A stretch of DNA of 64,000 nucleotides, taken from NCBI RefSeq assembly GCF_024599655.1, contig NZ_CP102247.1, forward strand, positions 3,410,001-3,474,000, given 5' to 3'. The notes below the pieces were generated by a model. It worked only from the letters and a program-made list of their open reading frames with translations. It made no database searches and was not told the DNA's origin. This DNA comes from Enterobacter asburiae. GTDB lineage: Bacteria > Pseudomonadota > Gammaproteobacteria > Enterobacterales > Enterobacteriaceae. Below are positions 26,619 through 35,476 of this stretch, piece after piece (positions within the stretch are counted from its first letter, which is position 1; the number at the start of each line of letters is the position of its first letter). The translations under genes and the position numbers were made by a program.

Positions 26619-28982
26619 ATGAAAACCCTGAAAAACTGGACCGTAGACAAGCAGTCGGCAAACCATCTGGAACTGCTGGTCGATAACCAGCACCGCCTGT
26701 GCCTGTATGTGCTGGAAGAGAACCTGTTCCGCGTGCTGATTAAGCGCAAAGGCGAGCTGGCGCTGGACCGCACCTGGAGCATCGCGCCGGAAAAAGACGT
26801 GCCCTGGGAAGGCCGCCGTCGTGATGACACAAGCGGCTTCTCCTGCCCGGCCTGGACCCTGACTCAGCAGAGCGAGACGCTCACCGTGGCAACCGAACAG
26901 CTGCGCGTGACCGTCCACCAGCCGCTGTGGCTGGAGTGGCACTACCGCAACGAGGCGGGCGAGTGGCAGCCGCTGGTCAACGACCGTCCAACCAGCGCCT
27001 ACCTGCTGAACGCCCACGGCGACGGCGTAGCGCACTATCTGAGCCGTCGTAAGGACGAACGTTTCTACGGCCTGGGCGAGAAAGCGGGCGATCTGCAGCG
27101 CAACGGCAAACGCTATGAGATGCGCAACCTCGACGCAATGGGGTACAACGCGGCCAGCACCGACCCGCTCTACAAGCACATCCCGTTCACTATCGCCCGC
27201 CGCGACGACGTCAGCTACGGCCTGTTCTACGACAACCTGAGCAGCTGCTGGCTGGATCTGGGCAACGAGATCGACAACTACCACACCGCCTACCGTCGCT
27301 GGCAGGCGGAAGCGGGCGATATCGATTACTACATGTTTACCGGCAAACGCGTGCTGGACGTCACCAAAGCCTTCGTGCGCCTGACCGGGAAAACGCTGTT
27401 CGGACCGAAGTGGAGCCTGGGCTACAGCGGCTCGACCATGCACTACACTGACGCGCCGGACGCGCAGAACCAGCTGATGAACTTCATCCGCCTGTGCGAA
27501 GAGCACGCCATTCCGTGCGATTCGTTCCAGCTCTCCTCCGGCTATACCTCCATCAACGGCAAGCGCTACGTCTTCAACTGGAACTATGACAAGGTGCCGC
27601 AGCCGAAGGTGATGAGCCAGGCGTTCCACGACGCGGGGCTAAAGCTTGCGGCCAACATCAAGCCGTGCCTGCTGCAGGACCATCCGCGCTATAACGAAGT
27701 GGCGGAAAGCGGTCTGTTTATTCGCGATTCAGAAACCGACGCGCCTGAACGTTCCAGCTTCTGGGATGACGAAGGCTCGCACCTCGATTTTACCAACCCG
27801 CAGACGGTGCAGTGGTGGCAGAACGGCGTCACCACCCAGTTGCTGGAGATGGGCATCGACTCTACCTGGAACGACAACAACGAATACGAAGTGTGGGACG
27901 GGGAGGCGCGCTGCTTTGGCTTCGGCAAGGAGATCGCCATCAAGCACATTCGCCCGGTGATGCCGCTGCTGATGATGCGCGCCTCGCTGGAAGCGCAGCA
28001 GCGTTTCGCGCCGGAAAAGCGCCCGTACCTGATTTCCCGCTCCGGCTGCGCCGGGATGCAGCGCTACGTCCAGACCTGGAGCGGAGATAACCGCACCAGC
28101 TGGGAGACCCTGCGCTATAACATCCGCATGGGGCTGGGCATGAGCCTGTCCGGCCTGTTCAACGTCGGTCACGACGTCGGCGGTTTCTCCGGCGACAAGC
28201 CGGACGCCGAGCTGTTCGTGCGCTGGGTGCAGAACGGCGTGATGCACCCGCGCTTTACCATTCACTCGTGGAACGATGACCACACCGTGAACGAGCCGTG
28301 GATGTACCCGGGCGTCACGCCGGCCATTCGCGGCGCGGTTGAGCTGCGCTACCGCCTGCTGCCGTATCTCTATACCCTGCTCTGGCAGGCGCACGCCGAC
28401 GACGAGCCGATGCTCCGCCCGACCTTCCTCGACCACGAGCACGATGTGCAGACGTTTGAAGAGTGCGATGACTTCCTGCTGGGCCGCGATCTGCTGGTGG
28501 CCAGCGTCGTCGAAGCCGGGCAGCGCGAGCGCCGCGTCTGGCTGCCGGATAACGCCACCGGCTGGTATGATTTTTACACCCACGCGTGGTATGCGGGCGG
28601 CCAGTCGATCGTCCTCGACGCGCCGCTGGAAAAACTGCCGCTGCTGGTGCGCGCCGGTGCCGGTCTGCCGCTGAGCGAACGCATTACCCACGTGTCCGCT
28701 GAAAAAGACAACACTCGCGAGCTGAAGCTGTTCCCGGTGAAGGGCGTCGGGACAACCAACGGCATGCTGTTTGAAGACGACGGCGAAAGCTGGGGCTACC
28801 AGAACGGCAATGCGCTGTGGGTGGAGTGGGAAATGGTGTGCGATGGCGCAACCATCAACCTGAAGGTCAACGCGCGCGGGGATTATCGTCCGGCGTGGAA
28901 AGCGCTGAAGGTGTCGCTGCCTGTAGGGGAAAAACGTACGCTGCTGGTGAACGGGGTTGAAGGGGGTGAGTGGGTGCTTTGA
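26619..28982 (+). CDS. Cytoplasmic GH31 family alpha-glycosidase
   Basis: A retaining alpha-glycosidase of 787 residues with no signal peptide. The predicted nucleophile is D419 in STWNDNNEYE and the acid/base D490 in WSGDNRTSWETL. The N-terminal beta-sandwich and the GxGE segment (FYGLGEKAGDLQRNGKRYEMRNLD) are typical of GH31, as are the distal beta domains (LFEDDGESWGYQNG). ATG 26619 is preferred; an in-frame GTG at 26604 adds five residues. It is co-transcribed with the ExuT-like carrier and under the divergent LacI protein. The substrate is unknown; a charged alpha-glycoside is my guess from the transporter. Confidence 0.9.
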   Translation: MKTLKNWTVDKQSANHLELLVDNQHRLCLYVLEENLFRVLIKRKGELALDRTWSIAPEKDVPWEGRRRDDTSGFSCPAWTLTQQSETLTVATEQLRVTVHQPLWLEWHYRNEAGEWQPLVNDRPTSAYLLNAHGDGVAHYLSRRKDERFYGLGEKAGDLQRNGKRYEMRNLDAMGYNAASTDPLYKHIPFTIARRDDVSYGLFYDNLSSCWLDLGNEIDNYHTAYRRWQAEAGDIDYYMFTGKRVLDVTKAFVRLTGKTLFGPKWSLGYSGSTMHYTDAPDAQNQLMNFIRLCEEHAIPCDSFQLSSGYTSINGKRYVFNWNYDKVPQPKVMSQAFHDAGLKLAANIKPCLLQDHPRYNEVAESGLFIRDSETDAPERSSFWDDEGSHLDFTNPQTVQWWQNGVTTQLLEMGIDSTWNDNNEYEVWDGEARCFGFGKEIAIKHIRPVMPLLMMRASLEAQQRFAPEKRPYLISRSGCAGMQRYVQTWSGDNRTSWETLRYNIRMGLGMSLSGLFNVGHDVGGFSGDKPDAELFVRWVQNGVMHPRFTIHSWNDDHTVNEPWMYPGVTPAIRGAVELRYRLLPYLYTLLWQAHADDEPMLRPTFLDHEHDVQTFEECDDFLLGRDLLVASVVEAGQRERRVWLPDNATGWYDFYTHAWYAGGQSIVLDAPLEKLPLLVRAGAGLPLSERITHVSAEKDNTRELKLFPVKGVGTTNGMLFEDDGESWGYQNGNALWVEWEMVCDGATINLKVNARGDYRPAWKALKVSLPVGEKRTLLVNGVEGGEWVL

Positions 28983-28987
28983 GCATT

Positions 28988-29066
28988 GCCGGGTGGCGGC
29001 TTCGCCTTACCCGGCCTACAAACTGACTCGTAGGCCCGGTAAGCGTAGCGCCACCGGGCTTTTTTT
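28988..29066. repeat. BIME with terminator-like end, between GH31 gene and ybiT
   Basis: Two inverted REP units. The second forms a stem (GCCCGGT / ACCGGGC) followed directly by a run of seven T, a good plus-strand terminator for the GH31 operon. ybiT ends on the other side. Confidence 0.85.
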
Positions 29067-30660
29067 AGCCGTCGATACCTTTACTGCGCAGGTAATCTTC
29101 GTAGTTACCGGTGAAGTCCACTACGCGCTCTGGCGTAATTTCGATCACGCGGGTCGCCAGCGAGCTGACGAACTCACGGTCGTGAGAGACGAAGATCAGG
29201 GTGCCCTGATACATCTCCAGCGCCATGTTCAGGGATTCGATAGACTCCATGTCCAGGTGGTTAGTCGGTTCGTCCATCACCAGGATATTCGGTTTTTCCA
29301 TCATCAGCTTGCCGAACAGCATGCGGCCCTTCTCACCACCGGAGAGTACTTTAGCCGGCTTTTTGATGTCGTCCTGGCTGAACAGCAGACGACCCAGAAT
29401 GCTGCGCACCGCCTGCTCGTCGTCACCTTCCTGCTTCCACTGGCTCATCCAGTCGAAGACGGTCAGATCGTTTTCGAACTCGTATTCATGGTCCTGCGCG
29501 TAGTAGCCAATCTGCGCGTTTTCAGACCACTTCACGGTCCCGTTGTCCGGCTGCAGTTCACCGACCAGGGTTTTCAGCATGGTGGATTTACCCACTCCGT
29601 TGGCACCCAGAATGGCAATCTTCTCGCCCACTTCCAGCAGCAGGTTGAATTTTTTAAACAGCGGGCCGTTCTCAAAGCCTTTTGCCAGGGCTTCCACTTC
29701 CAGCGCGTTACGGAACAGTTTCTTGTCCTGCTCGAAGCGGATGAACGGGTTCTGACGGCTGGAGGCTTTGACTTCGTCCAGCTTGATTTTGTCGATCTGA
29801 CGCGCACGCGAGGTCGCCTGACGCGACTTAGAGGCGTTAGCGCTAAAGCGGCTGACGAAGGACTGCAGGTCAGCAATCTGCGCTTTCTTCTTGGCGTTAT
29901 CCGCCAGCAGACGTTCACGGGCCTGGGTGGCCGCCGTCATGTATTCGTCGTAGTTGCCCGGGTACACGCGCAGCTCGCCGTAGTCCAGATCCGCCATGTG
30001 CGTACAGACCATGTTCAGGAAGTGACGGTCGTGCGAGATGATGATCATGGTGCTGTCGCGATCGTTCAGCGTCTGCTCCAGCCAGCGGATGGTGTCGATG
30101 TCCAGGTTGTTCGTCGGTTCGTCGAGCAGCAGGATGTCCGGGTTAGAGAACAGCGCCTGTGCCAGCAGCACGCGCAGCTTCCAGCCTGGCGCAACTTCGC
30201 TCATCGGGCCGTAATGTTGTTCAACTGGAATGCCCACGCCCAGCAGCAGCTCGCCCGCGCGCGCTTCCGCAGAGTAGCCGTCCATCTCGCCGTACTGCGT
30301 TTCCAGTTCGGCCACTTTATAGCCGTCTTCTTCGCTCATTTCGGCCAGCGCGTAGATGCGATCGCGCTCCTGCTTCACTTCCCACAGTTCCCCATGCCCC
30401 ATGATCACGGTGTCAAGCACGGTGAACTCTTCGAAGGCGAACTGATCCTGACGCAGCTTACCGATACGCTCGTTAGGGTCGAGCGATACGTTGCCGAGCG
30501 TCGGCTCCAGGTCACCGCCGAGGATCTTCATAAAGGTGGATTTTCCGCTACCGTTGGCACCAATCAGGCCGTAACGGTTGCCGCCGCCAAATTTGACGGA
30601 AATGTTTTCGAACAGCGGCTTACTGCCAAACTGCATAGTGACGTTGCTGGTAACTAACAC
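29065..30660 (-). CDS. ybiT: ABC-F family ATPase YbiT
   Basis: A soluble twin-ABC ATPase of the ABC-F class, whose members bind the ribosomal E site and influence translation. Its 531 residues include two Walker A motifs (GANGSGKST and GANGVGKST), signatures VAPGWKLR (degenerate) and LSGGEKGR, Walker [12 protein letters not shown] and [11 protein letters not shown], and the linker between domains (residues ~240-310). The start is a GTG at 30660 with AGGA upstream. It matches E. coli YbiT nearly residue for residue. It is divergent from ldtB. Confidence 0.95.
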   Translation of the reverse strand: MLVTSNVTMQFGSKPLFENISVKFGGGNRYGLIGANGSGKSTFMKILGGDLEPTLGNVSLDPNERIGKLRQDQFAFEEFTVLDTVIMGHGELWEVKQERDRIYALAEMSEEDGYKVAELETQYGEMDGYSAEARAGELLLGVGIPVEQHYGPMSEVAPGWKLRVLLAQALFSNPDILLLDEPTNNLDIDTIRWLEQTLNDRDSTMIIISHDRHFLNMVCTHMADLDYGELRVYPGNYDEYMTAATQARERLLADNAKKKAQIADLQSFVSRFSANASKSRQATSRARQIDKIKLDEVKASSRQNPFIRFEQDKKLFRNALEVEALAKGFENGPLFKKFNLLLEVGEKIAILGANGVGKSTMLKTLVGELQPDNGTVKWSENAQIGYYAQDHEYEFENDLTVFDWMSQWKQEGDDEQAVRSILGRLLFSQDDIKKPAKVLSGGEKGRMLFGKLMMEKPNILVMDEPTNHLDMESIESLNMALEMYQGTLIFVSHDREFVSSLATRVIEITPERVVDFTGNYEDYLRSKGIDG

Positions 30661-30766
30661 GGGGAGATTCCTGCGAAAAGTGTGATAAACACGGCATTAT
30701 GCCACAATTCCGAATTGAGATCCCGTGTTGCGGCAATCCACTAAACTTTAACAAAATCGAAAAAAA

Positions 30767-30817
30767 TGTGATTTCGTACACATCTGAATTCCCTGTGAGC
30801 GGGAATGCACATATAAT
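30767..30817 (+). promoter_or_regulatory. ldtB promoter with CRP-like site
   Basis: A -10 TATAAT at 30812-30817 suits ldtB. TGTGA-TTTCGT-ACACA at 30767-30782 matches the CRP consensus at 9 of 10 positions, but its centre would be near -49.5, an unusual distance, so CRP control is doubtful. Confidence 0.4.
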
Positions 30818-30882
30818 GCGCTCCCATCACAGATTCAGACTTATCAACTCATCGCCAGAATGGCTTAGATACCTCGCACAAC

Positions 30883-31803
30883 ATGAACATGAAATTAACA
30901 ACGCTTTTTGCGGCGGCGTTAGCCGTAGTAGGTTTTTGTAAGACCGCGTCTGCGGTGACGTATCCCCTGCCAACAGACGGTAGCCGTCTGGTGGGCCAGA
31001 ACCAGGTTGTGACGGTACCAGAAGGTAACTCTCAGCCACTGGAGTATTTCGCTGCGCAGTACCAGCTGGGCCTGTCTAACATGCTGGAAGCGAACCCGGG
31101 CGTTGACCCGTATCTGCCGAAAGCGGGTACCGTGCTGAATATTCCTCAGCAGCTGATCCTGCCGGATACCGTTCATGAAGGTATCGTGATTAACAGCGCC
31201 GAAATGCGTCTGTATTACTATCCGAAAGGCACCAACACCGTTATCGTGCTGCCAATCGGTATCGGCCAGCTGGGTAAAGACACCCCAATGAACTGGACCA
31301 CCAAAGTTGAGCGTAAGAAAGCGGGCCCAACCTGGACGCCGACTGCCAAAATGCACGCAGAATACATCGCTGCGGGCGAACCGCTGCCAGCCGTTGTGCC
31401 GGCAGGCCCGGATAACCCAATGGGTCTGTACGCGCTGTACATTGGCCGCCTGTACGCTATCCACGGCACCAACGCCAACTTCGGTATCGGCCTGCGCGTA
31501 AGCCACGGCTGCGTGCGCCTGCGTAACGACGACATCAAGTTCCTGTTCGAAAACGTGCCGGTCGGTACGCGCGTGCAGTTCATCAACGAACCGGTGAAAG
31601 CGACCTCTGAGCCAGACGGCAGCCGCTACATCGAAGTGCACAACCCGCTGTCCACCAGCGAAGACCAGATCAACAATAACGAAATCGTCCCTGTTACGCT
31701 GAACAGCGCGGTGCAGGCGGTGACCTCTCAGCCAGACGTAGAAACGGCGATTGTTGACCAGGCGGTGCAGAACCGCTCCGGTATGCCGGTGCGTTTGAAC
31801 TGA
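30883..31803 (+). CDS. ldtB: L,D-transpeptidase LdtB (Braun lipoprotein attachment)
   Basis: A periplasmic transpeptidase that links the C-terminal lysine of Braun lipoprotein to peptidoglycan diaminopimelate. In 306 residues a signal peptide ends near ASA-VTYP (residue 24). A LysM-like segment covers about residues 40-90, and the YkuD catalytic domain has its nucleophile C210 in [20 protein letters not shown]. The length matches E. coli YbiS/LdtB. The ATG at 30883 is followed by a second in-frame ATG two codons later. A strong terminator follows the gene. Confidence 0.95.
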   Translation: MNMKLTTLFAAALAVVGFCKTASAVTYPLPTDGSRLVGQNQVVTVPEGNSQPLEYFAAQYQLGLSNMLEANPGVDPYLPKAGTVLNIPQQLILPDTVHEGIVINSAEMRLYYYPKGTNTVIVLPIGIGQLGKDTPMNWTTKVERKKAGPTWTPTAKMHAEYIAAGEPLPAVVPAGPDNPMGLYALYIGRLYAIHGTNANFGIGLRVSHGCVRLRNDDIKFLFENVPVGTRVQFINEPVKATSEPDGSRYIEVHNPLSTSEDQINNNEIVPVTLNSAVQAVTSQPDVETAIVDQAVQNRSGMPVRLN

Positions 31804-31815
31804 TAGTGAAGCATT

Positions 31816-31847
31816 AAAAAAGCGGGCCTCGTTGCCCGCTTTTTTTT
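31816..31847 (+). terminator. Rho-independent terminator after ldtB
   Basis: AAAAAAGCGGGC, loop CTCGTT, GCCCGCTTTTTTTT. The flanking A and T runs allow it to work in both directions, ending ldtB and the convergent GntR-type gene, whose stop codon overlaps it. Confidence 0.9.
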
Positions 31848-32562
31848 ACCCGTTATTCACGATCACGATCCCTCCGTGGTCGTAGCGATAGTGGCAGTGG
31901 GCATACTCCAGCGGCGTGCCATCCTCCAGATAAATCACCTGCTCCACTTCCAGTACGGGATCGGTCTGCTCGCAGACCAGATGCTCCCTGTCCAGCGCGT
32001 TGGGCTTAAGCGCCCGCACCACCCGATATGACCCCATAATTTTCAGCCCCAGCGTCTCCTGCACGTACTGGAACACCGAACCTTCAAGATGGTTTTTCGT
32101 CAGGCCCGGCACCAGATTCATCGGCATCACCGTGGAGTCCAGCGACATCGGTTCGCCGTTCAGCAAACGGAGTCTAATGAAGTCATAGATCGGCGCATCG
32201 GCGTTAATCATCAGCGACGCCTGCTCTTTCTCATTCGGAAAGCGCAGCTCGAAATGCACCACCCGGCTGGTCACCGTGCCCAGATGTTCCCAGGTTTTGG
32301 TCGCGCCGAAGTAGTCGCTGCCGGAAAGATCCCACTGCGAGAGCTGGAGGAAATTTTTACGGATGAACGTGCCCTGCCCCTGGCGGGTATAGACCAGACC
32401 TTCGACGATCAACTGGCGCATCGCCTGCTGAATGGTCATCCGGCTGGTGCTGAACTCCGCCGCCAGCGCAAACTGGTCCGGCAGGGGTTCGTTGGCGGCG
32501 TACTGCTGGCTGATAATGCGTTTCTTAATTTCCCGCGCTATGGTGATGTACTTCGCCGCCAT
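31846..32562 (-). CDS. GntR/HutC-family regulator of the beta-glucoside operon
   Basis: A 238-residue regulator. An N-terminal winged helix of GntR type (FALAAEFSTSRMTIQQAMRQLIVEGLVYTRQGQGTFI, split by its turn) is followed by a C-terminal UTRA ligand-binding domain (YDFIRLRLLNGEPMSLDSTVMP ... EVEQVIYLEDGTPLEYAHCHYRYD). It is the last gene of the minus-strand operon GH1-EIIC-gntR, 15 bp after EIIC. UTRA domains in such operons usually sense a phosphorylated sugar, here probably a 6-phospho-beta-glucoside. The likely operators are the two ATGACTAGTCAT copies before the GH1 gene, giving autoregulation. Confidence 0.88.
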   Translation of the reverse strand: MAAKYITIAREIKKRIISQQYAANEPLPDQFALAAEFSTSRMTIQQAMRQLIVEGLVYTRQGQGTFIRKNFLQLSQWDLSGSDYFGATKTWEHLGTVTSRVVHFELRFPNEKEQASLMINADAPIYDFIRLRLLNGEPMSLDSTVMPMNLVPGLTKNHLEGSVFQYVQETLGLKIMGSYRVVRALKPNALDREHLVCEQTDPVLEVEQVIYLEDGTPLEYAHCHYRYDHGGIVIVNNG

Positions 32563-32577
32563 CGTCCTTCCTTTCAG

Positions 32578-33900
32578 TTAGTTTTCTATCCCGCTGTTTT
32601 TCAACGCCACTCTCTCGGCAATTTTGAGGAAAGGCAGGTAGAAGAATACACCAAATACAATGATTGCCAACTGCACCACCACCGCGCGCCAGTCCCCCGC
32701 CGTCGCCAGCCAGGCGCTGAGAATGGGCGGCGTTGTCCAGGGGATCATCACCACGCAGCGCGACATTAACCCCAGCGTGGTACAGAGCCAGGCGAAGTAA
32801 ATGCCGATGGCGGGCAGCAGCACAAACGGGATCATCAGCGGCAGGTTAAACACGATCGGCAGGCCGAAGATCACCGGCTCGTTGATGTTGAACAAACCGG
32901 GCGCCAGCGACAGACGCGCCACCTGCTTCGCCGATTTTTGACGAGAGAAGATAAAGATGGCGATCAGCAGCGAGATCGTGCTGCCCGTGCCGCCCACCAT
33001 GCCAAACGTCGGCACGAAGATGTTGTTGATGATATGCGGGATGGGCTGACCGTTGGCGAAGGCCAGCATGTTCTCGTTGGTGTTGATCAGCAGGAACGGC
33101 TCCAGCACCACGCTGTTCACCACCGACTGGTGAATACCGAGCGTGAACAGGAAGTTACCGAAGCTGTAGATGAAGATCGTCCCCGGCAGGCTGGTGTTGA
33201 TCAGCCGCAGCGGCTGCTGGATAAAGGTGGTAATGAGATGGATCAGGTCCGTGTGCAGCACGTTTGCCAGCACGGCCGCCAGTATCGCAAACAGCGAGAG
33301 CGTGAGAATAGTCGGGATCAGCGCAGTAAAGGATTTGCTCACCGCCGGAGGCACGTTTTCCCCGAGGGAAATGTGCAGCGCCTTCAGGCGCGAAATAGCG
33401 ATAAACAGTTCCGTTGAGAGCAGCCCGATCAGCACCCCGGCGAAAATCCCGGTTGAGCCAATGTTGGCGAACGTCAGCACCTGGGTGACGTTCACCGCGG
33501 CGTCGCTGCCGACGGGCGTAAGCTGCAGGCGCATCGGCATCATGATGATGAAGCTGCTGACGGCGATAACCACTGCCGAGACCGGATTGTCGAAATCTTT
33601 GTTGCGCGCCAGCGACCAGGCAATCATCGGCGCCAGCAGCAGCGCGGCGATGTTCAGCGTGCCGTTGATAATCGCCTCGCCCCACACTTTGAAGTGTGCC
33701 AGCGTATCGCCGTGAAAAACCCACGGAAACACCACGTTGTTCACCAGCACCGCCAGACCGGCGAGGATGAAAATGGGCATCACCGTGGCGAAGGCGTCGC
33801 GCAGGGAGCGCAGGTGCACCTGGTTTGCCAGGCGCGCCGAGAACTCAACAAATTTATCGACAAAAGACTGCATGTGCGGTGTTATTTTTGCTTCAGACAT
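32578..33900 (-). CDS. PTS cellobiose/beta-glucoside permease EIIC
   Basis: The membrane-channel component of a lactose/cellobiose-family phosphotransferase system. Its 440 residues contain about ten TM segments and the family motif region NINEPVIFGLPIVFNLPLMIPF near residue 325. It imports a beta-glucoside, which is phosphorylated by EIIB and EIIA. Neither EIIA nor EIIB is encoded in this operon or window, so they must be supplied from another locus. It lies 51 bp after the GH1 gene and 15 bp before the regulator. Confidence 0.9.
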   Translation of the reverse strand: MSEAKITPHMQSFVDKFVEFSARLANQVHLRSLRDAFATVMPIFILAGLAVLVNNVVFPWVFHGDTLAHFKVWGEAIINGTLNIAALLLAPMIAWSLARNKDFDNPVSAVVIAVSSFIIMMPMRLQLTPVGSDAAVNVTQVLTFANIGSTGIFAGVLIGLLSTELFIAISRLKALHISLGENVPPAVSKSFTALIPTILTLSLFAILAAVLANVLHTDLIHLITTFIQQPLRLINTSLPGTIFIYSFGNFLFTLGIHQSVVNSVVLEPFLLINTNENMLAFANGQPIPHIINNIFVPTFGMVGGTGSTISLLIAIFIFSRQKSAKQVARLSLAPGLFNINEPVIFGLPIVFNLPLMIPFVLLPAIGIYFAWLCTTLGLMSRCVVMIPWTTPPILSAWLATAGDWRAVVVQLAIIVFGVFFYLPFLKIAERVALKNSGIEN

Positions 33901-33951
33901 AGCGGAGTGTTCCCATCAATCAGTCACAAAAACGGCCCGGCAGCGTACGGC

Positions 33952-35328
33952 TTACATCTCGCGCCCGTTGGTATGGATAACCTGTTTTAACCACGCGTAG
34001 CTTTTCTTCGGCACGCGCTTCAGGTCTTTCAGGTCGTGATTTTCACGGTTGACATAGACCACACCGTAGCGCTTACGCATGTCGCCCTGAGAGCTGAGAA
34101 TGTCGATCAACCCCCAGCCGAGGTAGCCGATCACCTCCGCCCCGTCCTCGAACATCGCCTCCTTCATAGCCTCGATATGCGCCCGGTGGTAGTCGATGCG
34201 GTAGGTGTCATCAATCGGGTTCACGCCGTCCCAGGACTCAATCACCCCAATGCCGTTCTCGATCGGGAACACAGGCAGGCGCCAGTCGTTGGCGTAGCGG
34301 GTGATGATGGTGCGAAAGCCCAGCGGATCGATCTGCCAGTTCCACTCGGTGGCCTTCAGGTACGGGTTGTTTTTCTCGCCGTGCAGCAGGTAATAGTTCA
34401 CCGGCGTGCCTTCCGGGATCGCATCGCTGTCCAGCGTTTTGCTGGCGTAGTAGCTGAAGGCCATATAGTCGTTTCTGGTGCGCGCCAGCAGCGCGAGATC
34501 CTCGGCGCGATAGATATCACCAAAGCCCTCCTGCTCCACCACCGCCATCACCGCCGGGCTGTAGCCCTGCCCGGCGAAGACGCGCAGCAGGTTCTGGTTG
34601 AGGAACTCATCGTACTGCTGGGCGCAGAAGATATCGCGCGGTTTGCAGGTGGCCGGGTAGATCAGCTGGTGCGCCAGCATGCCGCCCATCAGTTGGCCCG
34701 GTTTGGTCTGGTGCAGATACTCGGTCAGCGCCATGTGCGCTACCATGGTGTGATGCTGCAGCTCGTACAGCTCGCGCAGGGTTTTCTCGCCTTTCATATA
34801 GCCCGAAATACGGAACGCTTCCGGCATGTGGAAGATGTTTTGCTCGTTGAAGGTCAGCCAGTACTTCACGCGGTCGCCATAGCAGTCGATCATCTTTTTA
34901 CCGTAGCGGATAAAGGCGTCCATCACGCGGCGGTCGTTGAAGCCGTTGTACTCCTGCGCCAGCGCCAGCGGCATATCGAAGTGGTAAAGACAAACCATCG
35001 GCTCGATGCCGCGGGCGATGAGATCGTCGATAAAACGGTCGTAAAACGCGATGCCCTCGTCGTTAAAATCGCCGTCGCCCTGCGGGCAGACGCGGCTCCA
35101 TGAGATCTGGAAGCGGTAGCAGTTTATGCCCAGATCCTGCATCAGGTCGAAATCTTCCCGGTAGCGGTGGTAGGAGTCGGTCGCGACTTTCCAGTCGGAG
35201 ATGTTCTCCCCGGCTTCGCGAATGTCGTACACCGACATGCCTTTCCCGCCCTCGTTCCAGGCCCCTTCCGTCTGCATGCTGGACACCGAGTTGCCCCATA
35301 AAAAATTGGCTGGCAGTGATTTGTTCAT
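33952..35328 (-). CDS. 6-phospho-beta-glucosidase, GH1 family
   Basis: A cytoplasmic retaining glycosidase of 458 residues that hydrolyses phosphorylated beta-glucosides delivered by the PTS. The acid/base is E162 (TFNEQN) and the nucleophile E357 (PIENGIG). The phosphate-binding pattern of 6-phospho enzymes, Ser...Lys-x-Tyr, appears in SSQGDMRKRYGVVYV. GGGAGAG lies upstream of the ATG. It is the first gene of the operon with the EIIC and GntR genes, behind a promoter covered by two ATGACTAGTCAT sites. It is an accessory locus relative to E. coli, where ybiS and ybiR are neighbours. Confidence 0.92.
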   Translation of the reverse strand: MNKSLPANFLWGNSVSSMQTEGAWNEGGKGMSVYDIREAGENISDWKVATDSYHRYREDFDLMQDLGINCYRFQISWSRVCPQGDGDFNDEGIAFYDRFIDDLIARGIEPMVCLYHFDMPLALAQEYNGFNDRRVMDAFIRYGKKMIDCYGDRVKYWLTFNEQNIFHMPEAFRISGYMKGEKTLRELYELQHHTMVAHMALTEYLHQTKPGQLMGGMLAHQLIYPATCKPRDIFCAQQYDEFLNQNLLRVFAGQGYSPAVMAVVEQEGFGDIYRAEDLALLARTRNDYMAFSYYASKTLDSDAIPEGTPVNYYLLHGEKNNPYLKATEWNWQIDPLGFRTIITRYANDWRLPVFPIENGIGVIESWDGVNPIDDTYRIDYHRAHIEAMKEAMFEDGAEVIGYLGWGLIDILSSQGDMRKRYGVVYVNRENHDLKDLKRVPKKSYAWLKQVIHTNGREM

Positions 35329-35341
35329 GGTCTCTCCCTAT

Positions 35342-35401
35342 ATGACTAGTCATTTAAAATTTCATGACTAGTCATATAGGCGAAGATTAAATTTGGATCA
35401 A
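35342..35401 (-). promoter_or_regulatory. Promoter and twin operators of the beta-glucoside operon
   Basis: On the minus strand, TTGATC (35401-35396), a 17-bp spacer and TATATG (35378-35373) form a promoter. Two identical 12-bp palindromes ATGACTAGTCAT lie at 35364-35375 and 35342-35353, spaced 22 bp (about two helical turns). The first overlaps the -10 and the second sits in the leader. Both suit repression by the operon's GntR/UTRA protein. Confidence 0.75.
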
Positions 35402-35439
35402 AGAGGAGGATCGTTTTTTGTGAGCAGTGCGGGAAAAAA

Positions 35440-35466
35440 GCCCCGATAAGCGAAGCGCCACCGGGG
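35440..35466. repeat. Single degenerate REP unit
   Basis: GCCCCGATAAGCGAAGCGCC...CCGGGG, a single imperfect REP between the aldo-keto reductase stop and the beta-glucoside promoter. Confidence 0.65.
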
Positions 35467-35476
35467 AAAAGGAAGG

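Noticed and set aside
28957..30657. A 566-residue open frame antisense to ybiT
   Set aside because: It runs opposite the whole of ybiT with low-complexity Val/His/Gln composition and begins inside the end of the GH31 gene. It is a shadow frame.
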